Assembly (NCBI GenBank): GCA_013334755.1
Contig: JAAXWX010000007.1
Location: 1-57,437, forward strand
Length of the DNA: 57,437 nt
Source of the DNA: Chlorobiaceae bacterium
Lineage (GTDB): Bacteria; Bacteroidota; Chlorobiia; Chlorobiales; Chlorobiaceae
Direction of reading: 5' to 3'
Below are positions 17,740-26,144 of this stretch, one piece after another (position 1 is the first letter of the stretch; the number at the start of each line of letters is the position of its first letter). The notes under the pieces were generated by a model. That model saw only the letters and a program-made list of their open reading frames with translations. It ran no database searches and was not told the origin of the DNA. The translations under genes were made by a program, and so were the position numbers.

Positions 17740-18795
17740 ATGAACACACGCCCGTCGCTCCACAAGAGAAAAAGCGCCCTTGCTGATAGCGGGGAACAAA
17801 TCCGGATTCTTGAACACACAGACTGCAAGATTGTCAGTTTCGCCTCAAAACTTGCCGAAACCGGCCAATTTCCGCTTCGTCCGGATGGAACCACCATCCT
17901 GCAGGTCAACACCGGTTATCGCTGCAACCTGATCTGCAAGCATTGTCATGTAGACGGAGGGCCTGACAGGAGTGAAATGATGAGCCGGGATACCATGCGG
18001 TACTGTCTCGATGCACTGCACAAAAACCACATACAGACACTAGACATTACAGGCGGCGCCCCTGAGATGAACCCCGAACTACCCTGGTTTATCAAGGAAG
18101 CAAGAAAAATACTCCCCGATGGAGAGATCCTGGTAAGAACGAACCTGGCAGTTCTGGTTTCAGGAACACAATACCAGCATTTTCCAGAACTCTTTAAAGA
18201 AAGCCTTGTCACGCTTATCGCGTCTCTCCCCTGTTTTACCCGGGAGACTGTTGATGCACAACGCGGTGAAGGAGTGTTCGACCGCTCAATCGAAGCGCTA
18301 AAACTGCTTAACACTCTCGGATACGGAAAACAGGGAAGCGGTCTTGCACTGAACCTGGTATACAACCCCGGAGGCCCATCCCTTCCTGGAGCGCAACAGG
18401 GACTTGAAGCGGATTTTAAAACAAAGCTACAGAATGAATTCGGTATCGAATTCAACCACCTCTATACTATAACCAACATGCCGGTCAGCAGGTTTCTCGA
18501 ATCCCTTCTTGATACCGGACGCTTCTGCCATTATATGAGTCTGCTGGCAGGTCACTTCAATTCTGATGCCGTAAAAAACCTGATGTGCCGCACCACGGTT
18601 TCGGTCGGTTGGGACGGCACACTTTATGACTGCGATTTTAACCAGATGCTCAAGTTGTCCTTATGCTCTCCGGCTCCGGGCAACATCAGGAATTTCGATG
18701 AACATCTGCTGAGCAAAAGAGATATCGCTATTGGACAGCACTGCTACGGATGTGCAGCAGGAGCAGGATCAAGCTGCCAGGGATCTCTGTTATGA
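17740..18795 (+). CDS. ArsS-like radical SAM protein (DUF3641 C-terminus)
   Basis: About 351 residues from ATG 17740 (an in-frame TTG at 17707 is possible; neither has a strong ribosome site). The radical SAM cluster motif is CNLICKHC (CX3CX2C), preceded by ILQVNTGYR. The C-terminus has SVGWDGTLYDCDFNQML and the cysteine-rich end CYGCAAGAGSSC, typical of the family annotated as arsenosugar biosynthesis radical SAM protein ArsS. Its stop overlaps the start of the next gene (ATGA). In other bacteria this family is found with the same two glycosyltransferase families that follow here. The product made in this organism is unknown and no ArsM is in the window. Confidence 0.85.
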   Translation: MNTRPSLHKRKSALADSGEQIRILEHTDCKIVSFASKLAETGQFPLRPDGTTILQVNTGYRCNLICKHCHVDGGPDRSEMMSRDTMRYCLDALHKNHIQTLDITGGAPEMNPELPWFIKEARKILPDGEILVRTNLAVLVSGTQYQHFPELFKESLVTLIASLPCFTRETVDAQRGEGVFDRSIEALKLLNTLGYGKQGSGLALNLVYNPGGPSLPGAQQGLEADFKTKLQNEFGIEFNHLYTITNMPVSRFLESLLDTGRFCHYMSLLAGHFNSDAVKNLMCRTTVSVGWDGTLYDCDFNQMLKLSLCSPAPGNIRNFDEHLLSKRDIAIGQHCYGCAAGAGSSCQGSLL

Positions 18796-19400
18796 ACAAT
18801 GCCCGACTCCTCATTATTTTAACAAAAAACCTTGAAGCGGGACAGGTCAAAACACGCCTTGCGTATTCGATAGGAAACGAGAAAGCCCTTGAGATCTACG
18901 ATACCCTCAGACACCACACTGCTCTGGTGGCAGAGAAAGTTGACACCGAACGCTGGGTATTCTATTCGCGATTTCTCCCTTCTTCAGACCTCTTTTTTAC
19001 CGAAAAATACAGTATCCGGCTGCAGGAAGGTGATGATTTGGGGGCACGTATGCTGCATGCCATGCGCACTGGATTTGAAGCAGGCTTTCAACACATCGTG
19101 CTCATTGGAACAGACTGTTACGAACTGAGTGCCGAGATCCTCAATAATGCATTCAGCTCCCTTGAACAATCCGACGCAGTTGTCGGACCAGCCATTGATG
19201 GAGGGTTTTACCTTATAGGGCTGAACAGGCTGATACCTGAGCTCTTTCTGGATCGGCAGTGGAGCACTCCTGAAGTCTTTAAAGAGAGTATCGATATACT
19301 TCAACGCATCAATATACCTTATGAACTACTCTCAGCATTATCGGATATCGATACGCTGGACGACCTGAAAAAAAGCGGATTATGGACAATCAAACCATAA
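18792..19400 (+). CDS. TIGR04282/DUF2064 family glycosyltransferase
   Basis: 202 residues from the ATG at 18792, overlapping the radical SAM stop by four bases. Family features are the N-terminal LLIILTKNLEAGQVKTRL (a nucleotide-sugar-transferase-like phosphate loop), VLIGTDCYEL and AVVGPAIDGGFYLIGLN, all characteristic of the DUF2064 group with a GT-A-like fold. It also overlaps the next glycosyltransferase by 19 bases. Together the three genes form one translationally coupled unit, so the two transferases probably act on the product of the radical SAM step or on a shared lipid or sugar acceptor (inference). Confidence 0.85.
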   Translation: MNNARLLIILTKNLEAGQVKTRLAYSIGNEKALEIYDTLRHHTALVAEKVDTERWVFYSRFLPSSDLFFTEKYSIRLQEGDDLGARMLHAMRTGFEAGFQHIVLIGTDCYELSAEILNNAFSSLEQSDAVVGPAIDGGFYLIGLNRLIPELFLDRQWSTPEVFKESIDILQRINIPYELLSALSDIDTLDDLKKSGLWTIKP

Positions 19401-20074
19401 GCATCATTATACCAACCTTTAACGAGGAGACTATCATTGCGCATTCGCTTGAGACTCTTCTGACAATAACCGGACGTTCGGAAGGAATCGAGATCATTGT
19501 CACTGATGCAAGTACGGACAGCACTCCAGATATACTATCCCGTTTTCCGGTAACTATCTGCCACAGCGCAAAAGGTCGAGCCACACAGATGAACAGCGGT
19601 GCCCGTCTTGCTGGCGGTGATATTCTCTACTTTCTCCATGCCGATACCCTCCCCCCGGGAACATTTATCGAAGATATCCGTTCAGCGGTGTTTTCAGGGA
19701 AAAAAGCCGGGTGTTTCAGAATGTGTTTTGATGATGATGACCCACTTATGAAATTGTTTGGATGGTGCACCCAGTTTCCTCTGATGATTTGTCGCGGAGG
19801 AGATCAGTCGCTTTTTATTGATCGAGCACTTTTCCTGGCCATTAAGGGGTTCGACGAAACCATGCTCATTATGGAAGATTACAACATCATTACCCGTATC
19901 GAGCAGCATGAGCAGTTTCACATCATCGAAGCAGAAGTCACAACTTCGGCCAGAAAGTACCACCAAAACGGCATTATCCGCCTCCAACTCCTTTTTGGAA
20001 TGCTTCATCTCATGTATGCTCTCGGATTTGACCAGGAAACCATTATCCGTTACTACAGGGAAAATATTATGTGA
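19382..20074 (+). CDS. TIGR04283 family GT2 glycosyltransferase
   Basis: 230 residues; family 2 glycosyltransferase. Starts ISIIIPTFNEE, followed by IEIIVTDASTDSTPDI, RATQMNSGARLAGGDILYFLHADT (DXD-type metal site in HADT) and GGDQSLFIDRALF. The usual TIGR04283 members are described as arsenosugar-associated transferases next to TIGR04282 proteins, exactly the arrangement here. It overlaps the preceding transferase by 19 bases. No membrane helix is obvious, so the enzyme is probably cytoplasmic and membrane-peripheral. Confidence 0.85.
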   Translation: MDNQTISIIIPTFNEETIIAHSLETLLTITGRSEGIEIIVTDASTDSTPDILSRFPVTICHSAKGRATQMNSGARLAGGDILYFLHADTLPPGTFIEDIRSAVFSGKKAGCFRMCFDDDDPLMKLFGWCTQFPLMICRGGDQSLFIDRALFLAIKGFDETMLIMEDYNIITRIEQHEQFHIIEAEVTTSARKYHQNGIIRLQLLFGMLHLMYALGFDQETIIRYYRENIM

Positions 20075-20193
20075 TCGAACGCAAACCCGCTCACCCCTTC
20101 TAAAATACTTCTGAGAGGTGAATGACTTAGTAAATAAGTTGTTATATTTAGGAAAATATTTTCTATTACTTACCTTTAATCCACCAAATAATT

Positions 20194-20859
20194 ATGGCAG
20201 CAGAAGAGATTAACAAACCAGCAGGATCACTCCAGCAGGCCTCTCCGAATAATCAGGGATCCGGTGTCGGAAATGGCGACATGGCCCATCTGATAGGAAG
20301 CATGGGGAGTCTGATTGATTCAACAATAGTGTCTGTGCAGGGAATAATCAGCTCAGTTAGTTCCGCAACCGGCCAACTTATCGAAGGCGTTTCGTCGACA
20401 ATTAACTCCGATTCAGTTCAGGGAATGATCAACTCGGTAGGCACTGCAACAGGGCAACTGATTGATGGAGTTACCTCGACTATCAACTCCGAACCGGTCA
20501 AAGATATTCTCCATAACGTCAACTCCGCTACCGGGCAACTGATAGAGGGCGTCACAGCCACCCTTAAGTCAGATCCGATTCAAAACTCTGTTCATGAATT
20601 CGGCAAATTATGGACCGGTCTGCTTGAAAACCTCAATACCACGGTAAGCTCAAATCAGGTGCAAAACCTCTTTGAGAATGTAAGCTCAGGACTTGGACAA
20701 CTTGTGGGCAATGTCTTTTCGGCACCAGGCATGCCATCAGGCCGTGAAAACCGGCATAAAAAGGATGTCACGGAAATCCGGTACACTCCAAAAGAGATTC
20801 CCGCTGAAATAAAGCCTCCGGCTCCAGCTCTTCCTCTTGATCAGACAAAAAAAAGCTGA
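20194..20859 (+). CDS. csmH: 27-residue-repeat protein, probable chlorosome envelope protein (CsmH-like)
   Basis: 221 residues without signal peptide or true membrane helix. An N-terminal segment (MAHLIGSMGSLIDSTIVSVQ) is followed by four tandem 27-residue repeats, residues about 53-160, each built on SATGQLIEGV-STINSDPV. A partial fifth copy and a charged, proline-rich C-terminus follow. The repeats are amphipathic and rich in Ser, Thr, Val and Gly, which fits a protein lying on the galactolipid/wax-ester monolayer around the chlorosome. CsmH is my best match from memory of a csmH-dut-bshB neighbourhood in Chlorobaculum; the exact Csm name is uncertain. It is a single gene with its own leader. 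Confidence 0.5.
   Translation: MAAEEINKPAGSLQQASPNNQGSGVGNGDMAHLIGSMGSLIDSTIVSVQGIISSVSSATGQLIEGVSSTINSDSVQGMINSVGTATGQLIDGVTSTINSEPVKDILHNVNSATGQLIEGVTATLKSDPIQNSVHEFGKLWTGLLENLNTTVSSNQVQNLFENVSSGLGQLVGNVFSAPGMPSGRENRHKKDVTEIRYTPKEIPAEIKPPAPALPLDQTKKS
20350..20673 (+). repeat. Four tandem 81-bp coding repeats
   Basis: Four head-to-tail units of exactly 27 codons inside the CsmH-like gene, with a partial fifth unit up to about 20727. The first three are closely similar in protein; the fourth is diverged (LWTGLLENLNTTVSS). DNA identity between units is lower than protein similarity, so this is an old internal duplication rather than a fresh unstable repeat. Confidence 0.85.
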
Positions 20860-20898
20860 CAAAACGGTCAGGCACTACTGCTTATTCTCTGCCATTCT

Positions 20899-20948
20899 GA
20901 GCATCAGCGAAGAATCCATCGAGTCGCATGGATATTTTGCTGATGTTC
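20899..20948. other. Long imperfect hairpin between csmH-like gene and dut
   Basis: GAGCATCAGC (20899-20908) pairs with GCTGATGTTC (20939-20948, one G-U). A symmetric 5+5 internal loop and an inner ATCCAT/ATGGAT stem (20914-20919 with 20928-20933) follow. It lies between the convergent csmH-like and dut genes. No T tract follows on either strand, so if it terminates transcription it is not of the classical form. Confidence 0.4.
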
Positions 20949-20973
20949 ACGATGACGATATCCAATCCTTGTT

Positions 20974-21420
20974 TTATTTGCAGCCGGTACCAGTGTGACC
21001 AAATCCTCCTTGACCCCGCACTGTTGAACCAAGCTTCTCAACCTCTACAAAATGAACTTGTTCGACCTTTGCAACCACCATCTGCGCAATACGATCTCCA
21101 TGATTGACAATGAATGACTCCTTGCCGTAATTGATAAGAATCACCTTCACCTCTCCACGATAATCGGCATCAATAGTTGCAGGCGTATTTGGCAATGATA
21201 TCATGGAGCGTAAAGCAAGACCGCTTCTCGGACGAAGTTGAGCCTCATACCCTTCGGGCAACTCAAGGGCAAAACCTGAAGGAATCAATGCTGTTGTAAA
21301 AGGTTCAATGGTAACAGGCTCATCAATACATGCAGAGACATCCATTCCGGCAGCATGTGCAGTTGCATAAACCGGAAGTAAGGCTTGCTTGTTAAGGCGA
21401 ACAATCTTTACTTTAAGCAT
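20974..21420 (-). CDS. dut: Deoxyuridine 5'-triphosphate nucleotidohydrolase (dUTPase)
   Basis: 148-residue trimeric dUTPase that hydrolyses dUTP to dUMP and pyrophosphate. All five family motifs are visible in order: [33 protein letters not shown] and the C-terminal glycine-rich [10 protein letters not shown]. Length is standard. It is divergent from bshB, whose start lies only about 70 bases away, so the two promoters must overlap in that gap. Confidence 0.97.
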   Translation of the reverse strand: MLKVKIVRLNKQALLPVYATAHAAGMDVSACIDEPVTIEPFTTALIPSGFALELPEGYEAQLRPRSGLALRSMISLPNTPATIDADYRGEVKVILINYGKESFIVNHGDRIAQMVVAKVEQVHFVEVEKLGSTVRGQGGFGHTGTGCK

Positions 21421-21490
21421 GAGTCAGAACTGGCTTGTTGTCAATTTTTATACGATGCCCAATATAACGACATTAACCACAAGGCAATTG

Positions 21491-22228
21491 ATGCAATCAC
21501 CTGAAAACGTCTATGCGCTGGCATTCGGCGCCCATCCCGATGACGTGGAACTTGCATGCGGAGCTACGCTGCTGAAAATCATGGGCGAAGGAGAATCAGT
21601 CGCCGTCTGCGACCTCACAAGGGGAGAGATGGGAACGCTTGGAACCCCTGAAACACGAAAAGAAGAATCAGCCACAGCCACGACGCTTATGGGGTACAGC
21701 AACCGCATAACACTCGACCTCGGCGACTCGAAACTCTTCCATACCGAAGAGAATATTGCGCAAATCATCAAGGTTATCCGCAAATTCAGGCCAAAGGTCG
21801 TTTTTGCCAACTCTCCGGACGAACGACACCCCGACCATATCAAAGCATCTAAACTTGTTACAGAAGCCTGCTATTATGCCGGACTGCAGCAACTTGCCAC
21901 CACCATGAACGGAAATGCCCAGGAACCATACCGTCCAGCCCACCTGCTTTACTATATCCAGTTCAAACATCTGGAACCCGACATCATAGTCGATATCTCG
22001 GAAACCTTCGAAGCATCAAGAAAAGGAGTGCTCGCCTTCTCCTCACAATTCTACCAGAAAGGCACAACCGAAAAACCGAAAACAATGATCAAGCGCAGAG
22101 AGTTTCTCACCGGACTTGAAGCGCGCGCCAGATACTTCGGTGAACAGATCGGCACCATCTATGGTGAAGGATTCAAACTTGCCGGAACGCTCGGGATCAA
22201 ATCATTCACAGGTACGTTCATCGTATAA
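21491..22228 (+). CDS. bshB: Bacillithiol biosynthesis deacetylase (BshB1-type, LmbE family)
   Basis: About 245 residues from ATG 21491 (AAGG six bases upstream; the start then reads MQSPENVYALAFGAHPDD, as in the family). ATG 21455 is an alternative. Zinc-dependent N-acetylglucosaminyl-malate deacetylase: GAHPDDVELACGATL gives the His-Asp-Asp zinc motif, then LTRGEMGTLGTPETR, DERHPDHIKAS with the third ligand, and YYIQFKHLEPDIIVDI. Green sulfur bacteria are reported to contain N-methyl-bacillithiol, so this gene supplies the low-molecular-weight thiol of a cell handling sulfide. It is convergent with the siroheme gene cobA. Confidence 0.88.
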   Translation: MQSPENVYALAFGAHPDDVELACGATLLKIMGEGESVAVCDLTRGEMGTLGTPETRKEESATATTLMGYSNRITLDLGDSKLFHTEENIAQIIKVIRKFRPKVVFANSPDERHPDHIKASKLVTEACYYAGLQQLATTMNGNAQEPYRPAHLLYYIQFKHLEPDIIVDISETFEASRKGVLAFSSQFYQKGTTEKPKTMIKRREFLTGLEARARYFGEQIGTIYGEGFKLAGTLGIKSFTGTFIV

Positions 22229-22251
22229 TCAGATAACAAAAGCCTGGTCAC

Positions 22252-22286
22252 AAGCTTCAGTGATCAACATTACCACTGAAAAGCTT
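22252..22286. other. Imperfect inverted repeat at the bshB/cobA junction
   Basis: AAGCTT-CAGTG (22252-22262) pairs with CACTGAAAAGCTT (22274-22286) with a two-base bulge. It covers the last codons of cobA just beyond the bshB stop. It might assist termination of the two convergent transcripts, but no T tract is attached. Confidence 0.3.
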
Positions 22287-23291
22287 TATATACTCGGCTT
22301 GAGTGTCATGATCAGCTGTTTTTACAACAATTCTATTCGGAAGTGTTTTATGAAGCTGCCGGAAATCCCTGACACAAGAGGGTGAAGAGAAGTATATCTC
22401 ATCAATAAAATCAAGATCTAAAGCTTCCATGTTCTCAGTTAAATCATGATCATCATCCTCAACCTGTTTGCAGGGAAAATGTACCTTGATAAAATCTCTT
22501 GTATTGGAAATCATGGAATCTTCGCCAGCAATCAGCAACTTTTTCTTTTTGGAGTACCAGTTATCCTCGATAACCTGCCTGATGCTGTCACCGATAAGCA
22601 GCAGTGCAGGTGAAGAGACCGATGGTGCTCTTTTCCTCATCTCCCCCAACGTTCCGGTAATAATCTTTTGATTATACCTTGTTGCATTCTGCACGATAGC
22701 AACAGCAGTATTTTCATCTCTCCCCTTCTGAACGACAGCATCAAGCACCTCATAAACAGTTGAGGCAACCATATAGTAAACAATGGTGTCCGTATCGGGC
22801 ACCTGGATTTTACTGACCGGATGACCGGTACAAAATGCCACGGAAGAAGAAATTTTTCGCATGGTCAGTGGTATTTCGGTATAGGCACTGGCACCATGAG
22901 CTGCCGTAATACCGGGAATAATTTCATACCCGATTCCGTTTTGACGAAGCACCTCTATCTCTTCACCACCACGTCCAAAAATAAAGGGATCTCCACCCTT
23001 TAACCTGGCAACTATTTTTCCTTCCCCTGCATGCCGAAGAATCTCTTCGTTGATGGCATCCTGTTCAAAATGGTGACTATCTTTCCGTTTTCCGGTATAA
23101 ATTTTAAGCGCACTAAACTGTGCAACAAGGTCACTGCTGACAAGATCATCATAAAGGATAACGTCAGCCTCCCTTAAAACCCTTGCCGCCTTTATGGTCA
23201 GCAGTTCCGGATCACCCGGACCAGCACCAACAATATAGACATATCCCCTTTTCTGCTGATCCGAACCCTGTATATTATTATCTACTTTCAT
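22257..23291 (-). CDS. cobA: Uroporphyrinogen-III C-methyltransferase with truncated HemD-like tail
   Basis: 344 residues. Residues about 15-255 form a complete [59 protein letters not shown], and HPVSKI. It makes precorrin-2, the precursor of siroheme. The last about 90 residues ([13 protein letters not shown]..., then [15 protein letters not shown] and [16 protein letters not shown]) resemble one lobe of uroporphyrinogen-III synthase but are far too short for a whole HemD. It is the last gene of the minus-strand sulfur island, 36 bases after the sirC gene. Its natural job is siroheme for DsrAB (and perhaps the assimilatory sulfite reductase). GSB literature may call it dsrW. Confidence 0.88.
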   Translation of the reverse strand: MKVDNNIQGSDQQKRGYVYIVGAGPGDPELLTIKAARVLREADVILYDDLVSSDLVAQFSALKIYTGKRKDSHHFEQDAINEEILRHAGEGKIVARLKGGDPFIFGRGGEEIEVLRQNGIGYEIIPGITAAHGASAYTEIPLTMRKISSSVAFCTGHPVSKIQVPDTDTIVYYMVASTVYEVLDAVVQKGRDENTAVAIVQNATRYNQKIITGTLGEMRKRAPSVSSPALLLIGDSIRQVIEDNWYSKKKKLLIAGEDSMISNTRDFIKVHFPCKQVEDDDHDLTENMEALDLDFIDEIYFSSPSCVRDFRQLHKTLPNRIVVKTADHDTQAEYIKLFSGNVDH

Positions 23292-23327
23292 ATTAATGAC
23301 TTGACCTCTCTTATCGCGACCAATAAC

Positions 23328-23777
23328 TCAGAAATCACTTTGCTGCAAGATAGATTTCAGTTTATCCCGCCACTCAACTGACTTTTTTACATTTTCACCA
23401 TTTGAAGATACCGCAATAGTCATCTCATCCTGCTTTATAACTGCCGGTGATATAAAATCGGACAACTCCCTGTTATCGACAACATTCACCAGAATTCCAT
23501 ATTCACCCGCATCGTTTTTTATTCTTCGATTCACATCAATATTGTTGGTGCAGGCATAGACAAGAAAAAAGCCCTTGAGATCTGAACTTTCATACTTTTT
23601 ACGGATTTCTGTCAATCCCATCTGATGCAACTCGTCATGAATTTCTGGCGATACAATCGAAATATTACGGGTGTACTGCCCAACCGTCTTGATCTTGTGA
23701 AGTGCAATTTTACCACCGCCAACAAAAAGAATTTTTTTGTTATCTATCCTGATATTCAGTGGTAGAAAACTCTTCAT
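23328..23777 (-). CDS. sirC: Precorrin-2 dehydrogenase / siroheme synthase-like protein
   Basis: 150 residues from ATG 23777 with GGAGA upstream. NAD-dependent oxidation of precorrin-2 to sirohydrochlorin, the second step to siroheme; some relatives also insert iron. The Rossmann motif [58 protein letters not shown] and [19 protein letters not shown] are typical. It lies between dsrP (104 bases away) and cobA, so the dsr transcript appears to carry its own siroheme-supply genes. GSB literature may call it dsrV. No separate ferrochelatase is seen in the window. Confidence 0.88.
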   Translation of the reverse strand: MKSFLPLNIRIDNKKILFVGGGKIALHKIKTVGQYTRNISIVSPEIHDELHQMGLTEIRKKYESSDLKGFFLVYACTNNIDVNRRIKNDAGEYGILVNVVDNRELSDFISPAVIKQDEMTIAVSSNGENVKKSVEWRDKLKSILQQSDF

Positions 23778-23880
23778 GATCTCTCCATTTATGGTAAAAA
23801 AACCGGCCCCCTGCATACCCGAAAAGCAGGGAGCCCTTTGGTTAAAATACCGTTGCAAAACCGGAATCTATAGTAAACAA

Positions 23881-24978
23881 TCAACATTCATTTTCAACCT
23901 TTACTGCAACAACAACCTTTAACAGCGCTGTAAGCAAAAGCGTACCAAAACTCCATATTCCAAGAGCAACAAAAATTTCAATTGACGTCGGTACATACTC
24001 AGCAATTGACCCAAGCGGGACAGGAACAGGCCCTCCACCAATCATTAACCCGGCACTCTTGTCAATCCATATTGAGAGAACAAGAGTGGTACAAGCCGCA
24101 ACAAACAACTGCTGTGATTTTCTTAATGCTGGAACAAGGAGAATAATAATCGAAACAACACCGGTTATGAAGGAAAACCACATCCATGGAACATTGCTGT
24201 AGGATGTAGTAAAAAATGCCAGGCCAAGCAGAAAGATATTGGCTAGTCCTGCGTATGCAGCAAATGTGACAAGCTTTTCACTTGCCTTTTTTCCGGCATC
24301 AAAGCCTGTTGTTCGCTTAAGGATAAGTGTAACCACAATCAACAGCGAGCACCCGGCCGCACATGCAGAAGCAATAAAACGAATGGCCAGCATAATCGTC
24401 AACCAGAGATTAAGATCAGGCAATCCAGCATAGAGAACTGCTGTAACCGTATAAATAAAGAGTGCTAAAGGAATTGAAATATATAAGACAGACTTCACCC
24501 ATACAGGCGGCGGCACCCCCTTCTTCTCAGCGCCAAGCATCGCCCATCCGGAAATGATGCTGGTGGCAAGATAACCCGAAAGCAGCAGGAGATCCCAGAA
24601 AACCAGAGATCTCGGGTTTGGATAGAATATGAGATTAAGGAAACGATCAGGCTTTCCCATATCAGCCACAACAAATAATATACTCATCAAGGCTGCTGAT
24701 GCTGCCATGAACAGAGCAATAATAACTGTTTTTGCAAATTCGTGCTGGTGAAGCAGATAGTATAAAAAAACCACAAGAACAGAGGAAGCAGCAACACCAA
24801 TGAGAAACGTAAATTGCGCTGTATAAATACCCCAACTTGCATCCACTCCCATACCGGTAACACCAAGCCCGAACCATCTCTGCTGATAATAGGCAGAAAG
24901 ACCAGTGGCAATAAGAGCAAAAAGAGATGCAATCCAGATCCAGTATGCGCGGTTTCCTTTCAGAGCGTTCTCAATCAT
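23881..24978 (-). CDS. dsrP: DsrP, NrfD-like integral membrane subunit of DsrMKJOP
   Basis: 365 residues with about ten hydrophobic helices, the NrfD/PsrC-type quinone-interacting membrane subunit of the DsrMKJOP complex. Loops such as DMGKPDRFLNLIFYPNPRS and MIGGGPVPVPLGSIAEYVPT are typical. It follows dsrO by 9 bases. In sulfur oxidisers the complex is thought to oxidise the DsrC trisulfide/thiol and pass electrons to or from the quinone pool and a periplasmic cytochrome. Assignment rests on membrane topology plus position at the end of dsrMKJO. Confidence 0.93.
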   Translation of the reverse strand: MIENALKGNRAYWIWIASLFALIATGLSAYYQQRWFGLGVTGMGVDASWGIYTAQFTFLIGVAASSVLVVFLYYLLHQHEFAKTVIIALFMAASAALMSILFVVADMGKPDRFLNLIFYPNPRSLVFWDLLLLSGYLATSIISGWAMLGAEKKGVPPPVWVKSVLYISIPLALFIYTVTAVLYAGLPDLNLWLTIMLAIRFIASACAAGCSLLIVVTLILKRTTGFDAGKKASEKLVTFAAYAGLANIFLLGLAFFTTSYSNVPWMWFSFITGVVSIIILLVPALRKSQQLFVAACTTLVLSIWIDKSAGLMIGGGPVPVPLGSIAEYVPTSIEIFVALGIWSFGTLLLTALLKVVVAVKVENEC

Positions 24979-24987
24979 GGGAAATCG

Positions 24988-25764
24988 TTAAATAATGTAA
25001 AAAATTGAAGGTTTGGTCCCCAACTCAGGTTTCCTCTGCATGGTAACATTGTCCTCAAGCAGCACGCGGATATCTGAGGCTGGATCGTTCAGATCACCGA
25101 ATGTAAGAGCCTCTTCAGGACATGTTTCAACGCATGCTGGCTGCAAGCCCTTGACCAGTCTGTCGGAACAGAAATTGCACTTTTCAACAACGCCCTGCTG
25201 CCTTGTCGGGTACGCCGTGACCGGATCAACGATCGCAGTCCGGGGATCCTGCCAGTTAAAACTCAATGAGCCATAAGGACATGCGGGCATACAGAAACGA
25301 CATCCAATACAACGATGATAATCAATCTCAACGATACCATCCCAGCGTTTAAAGGTTGCTGATGTCGGACAGATTTGTGTACAGGGAGCATCTGCACAAT
25401 GATTGCACAAGGAGAGGACAGCGCGATTCTGAATCTTTTTACTTACACCGGCATCATTTGAAGTCGGAAAAACATTCTTGTATGAGCTTTTCCTGATCCA
25501 CCTGATCTCCTCATTCCTGTTTTTGAAGGAAGGCACGTTATGCTCATGATGGCATGCAGCAACACACTGCTGGCAGCCCTCCTTGCATTTGCGGGTATCA
25601 ATCAGCATTCCCCAGCGAATTTTTCCCTGAACAGGTTTTTCATCCCAGACAGGAAGAGCCGTTTTTTCAAGTGAAAATGCAGGAACAAGCCCGGATGAAG
25701 CACCGAGCCCTGCAAAAACCCCTAATGCGGTTTTTTTGATAAATTCTCTTCTTTGTTCATTCAT
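24988..25764 (-). CDS. dsrO: DsrO, periplasmic Tat-exported ferredoxin subunit
   Basis: 258 residues from ATG 25764, which overlaps the dsrJ stop. A twin-arginine signal ([20 protein letters not shown]) exports the folded iron-sulfur protein. Four cysteine clusters for [4Fe-4S] centres follow: [38 protein letters not shown] and CNFCSDR...CVETCP. It hands electrons between DsrP and DsrJ on the periplasmic side. The C-terminal block of about 45 residues is shared with other NrfC/PsrB-type proteins, including the fused one at 42638. Confidence 0.94.
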   Translation of the reverse strand: MNEQRREFIKKTALGVFAGLGASSGLVPAFSLEKTALPVWDEKPVQGKIRWGMLIDTRKCKEGCQQCVAACHHEHNVPSFKNRNEEIRWIRKSSYKNVFPTSNDAGVSKKIQNRAVLSLCNHCADAPCTQICPTSATFKRWDGIVEIDYHRCIGCRFCMPACPYGSLSFNWQDPRTAIVDPVTAYPTRQQGVVEKCNFCSDRLVKGLQPACVETCPEEALTFGDLNDPASDIRVLLEDNVTMQRKPELGTKPSIFYII

Positions 25765-26144
25765 CATGGTGTTTCCATCGGCGACAGATGACAATTCCAA
25801 CACTTTGGTTTAACATTGGCATAGCTATGGCAGTTGAAGCAGAATAGCCGGTTGTTATGACAACCAAGGCAGGTATTCAGGCTCTTCTGGAATCGGCTGC
25901 CATTTGCAGCGATATGCACTCGATTTCCCTCTCGCACTACTGACTTCTCCCATGCATTCAACACCTGCATGTGGTTGGCACGCATAAACTCTGACGGCGC
26001 GATGCATTTTGTGCTGTCGATAGCTGAAGCTCGAGCAACTGGTTTCTGTGGCGTTTCAGCCTCCCCACTCCGGAAAACATTAAGCACTGCAAAGCAACAG
26101 ATAACAAGAACAGTCACCATCAAAATCAGTTTGCTACTCTTCAT
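25764..26144 (-). CDS. dsrJ: DsrJ, triheme cytochrome c
   Basis: 126 residues from ATG 26144, chosen because GGAGG lies five bases upstream; an upstream in-frame ATG is less well placed. An N-terminal hydrophobic segment (about 6-24) serves as an uncleaved anchor or signal. Three CXXCH haem sites are present: CLGCH (92-96), CFNCH (102-106) and CWNCH (115-119). C47 in [12 protein letters not shown] is the conserved cysteine thought to give one haem the unusual His/Cys ligation known from Allochromatium DsrJ. It overlaps the dsrK end by 11 bases and the dsrO start by three. Confidence 0.95.
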   Translation of the reverse strand: MKSSKLILMVTVLVICCFAVLNVFRSGEAETPQKPVARASAIDSTKCIAPSEFMRANHMQVLNAWEKSVVREGNRVHIAANGSRFQKSLNTCLGCHNNRLFCFNCHSYANVKPKCWNCHLSPMETP

